Below are positions 6,095 to 7,426 of a stretch of 7,426 nt of DNA, in pieces (within the stretch, counting starts at the first letter, position 1; each line of letters starts with the position of its first letter). The stretch is from contig DPMS01000250.1 in NCBI GenBank assembly GCA_003541285.1, positions 1 through 7,426 on the forward strand. Direction: 5' to 3'. The translations under genes and the position numbers were made by a program. The notes under the pieces are model-generated. The model ran no database searches. It was not told where the DNA came from and saw only the letters and a program-made list of their open reading frames with translations. The stretch comes from Actinomycetota bacterium (GTDB lineage: Bacteria; Actinomycetota; Actinomycetes; Streptosporangiales; Streptosporangiaceae).

Positions 6095-6110
6095 GCAGAT
6101 TTTGCTATAG
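6090..6110. promoter_or_regulatory. Palindromic operator CTATAGCA-N5-TGCTATAG
   Basis: Two perfect 8-base arms, CTATAGCA (6090-6097) and TGCTATAG (6103-6110), flank a 5-base spacer. It is a markedly AT-rich island in GC-rich DNA. The left arm covers most of the HTH gene's -10 box, so binding there would block transcription. XRE regulators bind such palindromes as dimers, so autorepression is the natural inference. Confidence 0.65.
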
Positions 6111-6140
6111 CGCAGGTTTCTGTTGTCGGGTTCGCGAGCA

Positions 6141-6619
6141 GTGACCTGCGAATCGTTCTACGGACAGAGGTAGCATCTCGCCAGCCTGCGCGGAACCTGC
6201 TGATGGACCCCGGACAGCGCACGGCCTCACTGAAGTTCCTGATCAGGGACCGCGCGGGCCAGTTCACCAGCTCTTCCGGCGCCGTGTTCACCGCTGAGGG
6301 CATCAGGATTCTGGCCAGCCCGCCGCAGGCATCCAGAGCGAACGCGATCTGCGAGAGGATCACCGGCACCCTGCGCCGGGAGCTCTTGGATCGGGTGCTG
6401 ATCGTCAATGAGCACCACCTGCGACAGGTGCTGACCGAATACCTGCGGTATTACAACGATGCCCGGCCGCACCGTTCCCTTGGCCAGCTCACCCCTGCTC
6501 AAACCGACACCCGCCTGCCTGAGCCGGTCAACCTCGCCGGGCATCGGATCCACCGCAAGCAGATCCTCGGCGGACTCACCCACGAGTACTACATCGCCGC
6601 CTGACTGCCCGCAGGTCAC
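6141..6619 (+). mobile_element. Internally deleted insertion sequence remnant bounded by a 10-bp inverted repeat
   Basis: GTGACCTGCG (6141-6150) and its exact complement CGCAGGTCAC (6610-6619) bracket a transposase fragment; the right arm begins 6 bases after the transposase stop, as terminal repeats often do. The enclosed 479 bases are far shorter than a complete element of this type (usually over 1 kb). Homology to transposase starts abruptly near 6173, which fits an internal deletion. No target duplication flanks the arms directly, although CGAATCGT occurs at 6149-6156 and 6624-6631. The boundaries are tentative. Confidence 0.45.
6173..6604 (+). pseudogene. DDE transposase fragment (rve integrase core, IS3/IS481-like), C-terminal part
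   Basis: Transposases of this group cut and join element ends with a D-D-E triad in an RNase H fold. Recognisable sequence begins around 6173-6182 (QPARNLLMD) and continues as LIRDRAGQFTSS, where Asp16 counted from ATG 6203 is the second catalytic Asp. RANAICERITGTLRREL carries the catalytic Glu51, followed by YLRYYNDARPHRSLGQLTPA and a C-terminal GGLTHEYYIAA. The N-terminal HTH region and the first catalytic Asp are missing; full-length proteins have about 300-400 residues against roughly 140 here. The frame is open upstream to 6089, but that part overlaps the HTH promoter and shows no homology. It cannot be catalytically active. Confidence 0.85.
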
Positions 6620-6649
6620 CACCCGAATCGTGTTTCCGAGCCCCACACG

Positions 6650-7039
6650 CTATCCGGCGGCATGGCGGAGATAGCCGATACCCGCCGACACGACCCACTG
6701 GGCTGAATCGTCGTCAAGAGCCCGGGGCTGGCGGAGGAGGTTCCGGCGGAGCATGACGCGGTCCTGCACAGCGGCCGGTTCAGGGCGCAACCGCACTCGG
6801 AATTGCGCATCAGGTCCCCAGTGTGAGTCACCGGGATCGTCGAATGCGCGAAGGAACCGGTCCCAGTCGGCATCAGCCTCCAGGTCAGCCAGGTTCCCCT
6901 GCGCTACATCGCCCAAGAGGACGCCGGTCGGCAGCCGCCGACGCGGGTTCACCATCCACTGATAGATCCGGCCTGCGAGCCACTGCGCGACCACAGCCAC
7001 GGCTACCCGGGCGAAGAAGACGGAGCAGGTTAGCGGCAA
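6650..7039 (-). CDS. Hypothetical protein, unrecognised
   Basis: A minus-strand frame of up to 129 residues ends at TAG 6652-6650. Codon third positions are GC-rich, and the translation looks protein-like: a hydrophobic start (VFFARVAVAVVAQWLAG), RIYQWMVNPRRRLPTGVLLGD, DADWDRFLRAFDDPGDSHWG, and a helical end (RNLLRQPRALDDDSAQWVV). I do not recognise the family. TTG 7039 has AGGA about 9 bases upstream; GTG 7000, GTG 6994 and ATG 6955 are alternatives, and the later ones would remove the hydrophobic segment. It is divergent from, and abuts or overlaps, the small ORF starting at 7039 on the plus strand, and it lies just outside the insertion-sequence remnant. It could be a passenger or the tail of a larger disrupted gene. 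Confidence 0.45.
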   Translation of the reverse strand: MPLTCSVFFARVAVAVVAQWLAGRIYQWMVNPRRRLPTGVLLGDVAQGNLADLEADADWDRFLRAFDDPGDSHWGPDAQFRVRLRPEPAAVQDRVMLRRNLLRQPRALDDDSAQWVVSAGIGYLRHAAG

Positions 7040-7264
7040 TGCATGACATCCTGAACCGGATCGCCGATCCGCTGTCGGTGGACTGGGATCGCATCATTGA
7101 CGGCGAGACGCCCGCGCAGTGCCGCGAACGCCAGGAGCGTGTAATGGCGCAGCAGCACGAACACGAGGCTGATTCGGGCTCTTGATGACCTCGCGGCCGA
7201 TACCTTCGAGTCCGACGAGTTCCTGGTTTTGACCTATGCCGAGCGTCACCGCGACCTGGCCTGA
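7039..7264 (+). pseudogene. Small acidic helical protein, candidate antitoxin upstream of a PIN toxin, interrupted by one extra base
   Basis: ATG 7039 opens a frame coding MHDILNRIADPLSVDWDRI, then GETPAQCRERQERVMAQQHEHE, which stops early at TGA 7183-7185. Skipping one G of the GG at 7167-7168 moves into a frame with no start of its own that reads LIRALDDLAADTF, ESDEFLVLTYAERHRDLA and ends at TGA 7262-7264. The joined product is 74 residues, acidic and mostly helical, as expected for an antitoxin, and its stop lies 9 bases before the GTG of the PIN gene. Without correction it is a 48-residue ORF. I do not recognise the family; the antitoxin role rests on position and size only. Confidence 0.5.
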
Positions 7265-7273
7265 CCGCGCGTC

Positions 7274-7426
7274 GTGCACCCGGCCGTCCTCGACACGATG
7301 TCGCCTCGCTGCTACACCGGCGCAAGCTCACCGGGCCGCTGGCCACCCGCCTGACCGGCCGTGAACCGCTGATCGCCTTCGTCACCTACGGTGAGCTGAC
7401 CAAGCGGGCGGAGATCCGTCACTGGG
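7274..7426 (+). pseudogene. VapC-like PIN-domain toxin, N-terminal part, frameshifted and cut by the window edge
   Basis: PIN toxins are metal-dependent ribonucleases that cut tRNA or rRNA and are held in check by a partner antitoxin. GTG 7274 reads VHPAVLDT, and the frame is then lost. Inserting one base after 7296 gives the continuous reading VHPAVLDTDVASLLHRRKLT, then LATRLTGREPLIAFVTYGEL and TKRAEIRHW, open to the window edge. The LDTD element carries the first catalytic Asp (residue 7) and the (V)TYGEL element the conserved Glu, both at the usual spacing. No ribosome binding site is seen, so coupling to the small upstream ORF is likely. The remaining two-thirds of the domain lie outside the window. 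Fold assignment is good; whether the break is real is open. Confidence 0.7.

Noticed and set aside
1..7426. CRISPR arrays, tRNA or rRNA genes
   Set aside because: No regularly spaced repeats and no tRNA- or rRNA-like segments were noticed on either strand.

Overview
The window is very GC-rich, with strongly GC-biased third codon positions. It carries an actinobacterial-type encapsulin, a WhiB-like (Wbl) protein remnant, a STAS anti-sigma-factor antagonist, leaderless-looking promoters and a PIN-domain toxin. This points to an actinomycete, probably a filamentous one. I cannot place it to genus.

Layout. (1) Positions 3-677: the C-terminal five-sixths of an encapsulin shell protein, running in from the left edge. 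(2) 832-2160: an intact 12-helix MFS transporter with a leaderless-type promoter and a hairpin behind it (2221-2256). (3) 2373-4438: a tightly packed plus-strand series in which each reading frame is joined to the next by an ATGA or short overlap: a 14-codon leader ORF, a flavoprotein disulfide reductase, a STAS protein (ATGA overlap with the reductase stop if its upstream ATG is used) and a truncated Wbl protein. The reductase is broken by one missing base near 3346. (4) 4431-5276: debris, comprising a frameshifted small membrane protein and a headless YVTN/YncE-type beta-propeller fragment. (5) 5448-6110, minus strand: an XRE-type HTH regulator with a perfect palindrome over its -10 box, followed through a TGATG overlap by the first 38 codons of a nucleotidyltransferase-like gene. 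This resembles a damaged toxin-antitoxin or defence pair. (6) 6141-6619: an internally deleted insertion sequence keeping only the C-terminal part of a DDE transposase, flanked by a 10-bp inverted repeat. (7) 6650-7039, minus: an unrecognised protein. (8) 7039-7426: a small acidic ORF and the start of a VapC-like PIN toxin, each interrupted by a one-base indel. The gap 5277-5447 holds nothing I can recognise.

Taken together, the left third is ordinary conserved chromosome. The middle is a possible redox and signalling operon (disulfide reductase, anti-sigma antagonist, Wbl Fe-S regulator). From about 4265 to the right edge the window reads as an accessory region full of decayed pieces. At least three and perhaps four or five single-base indels break otherwise coherent frames. 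They may reflect true pseudogenes or base-level errors in the assembly, and this decides how much of the window is functional.
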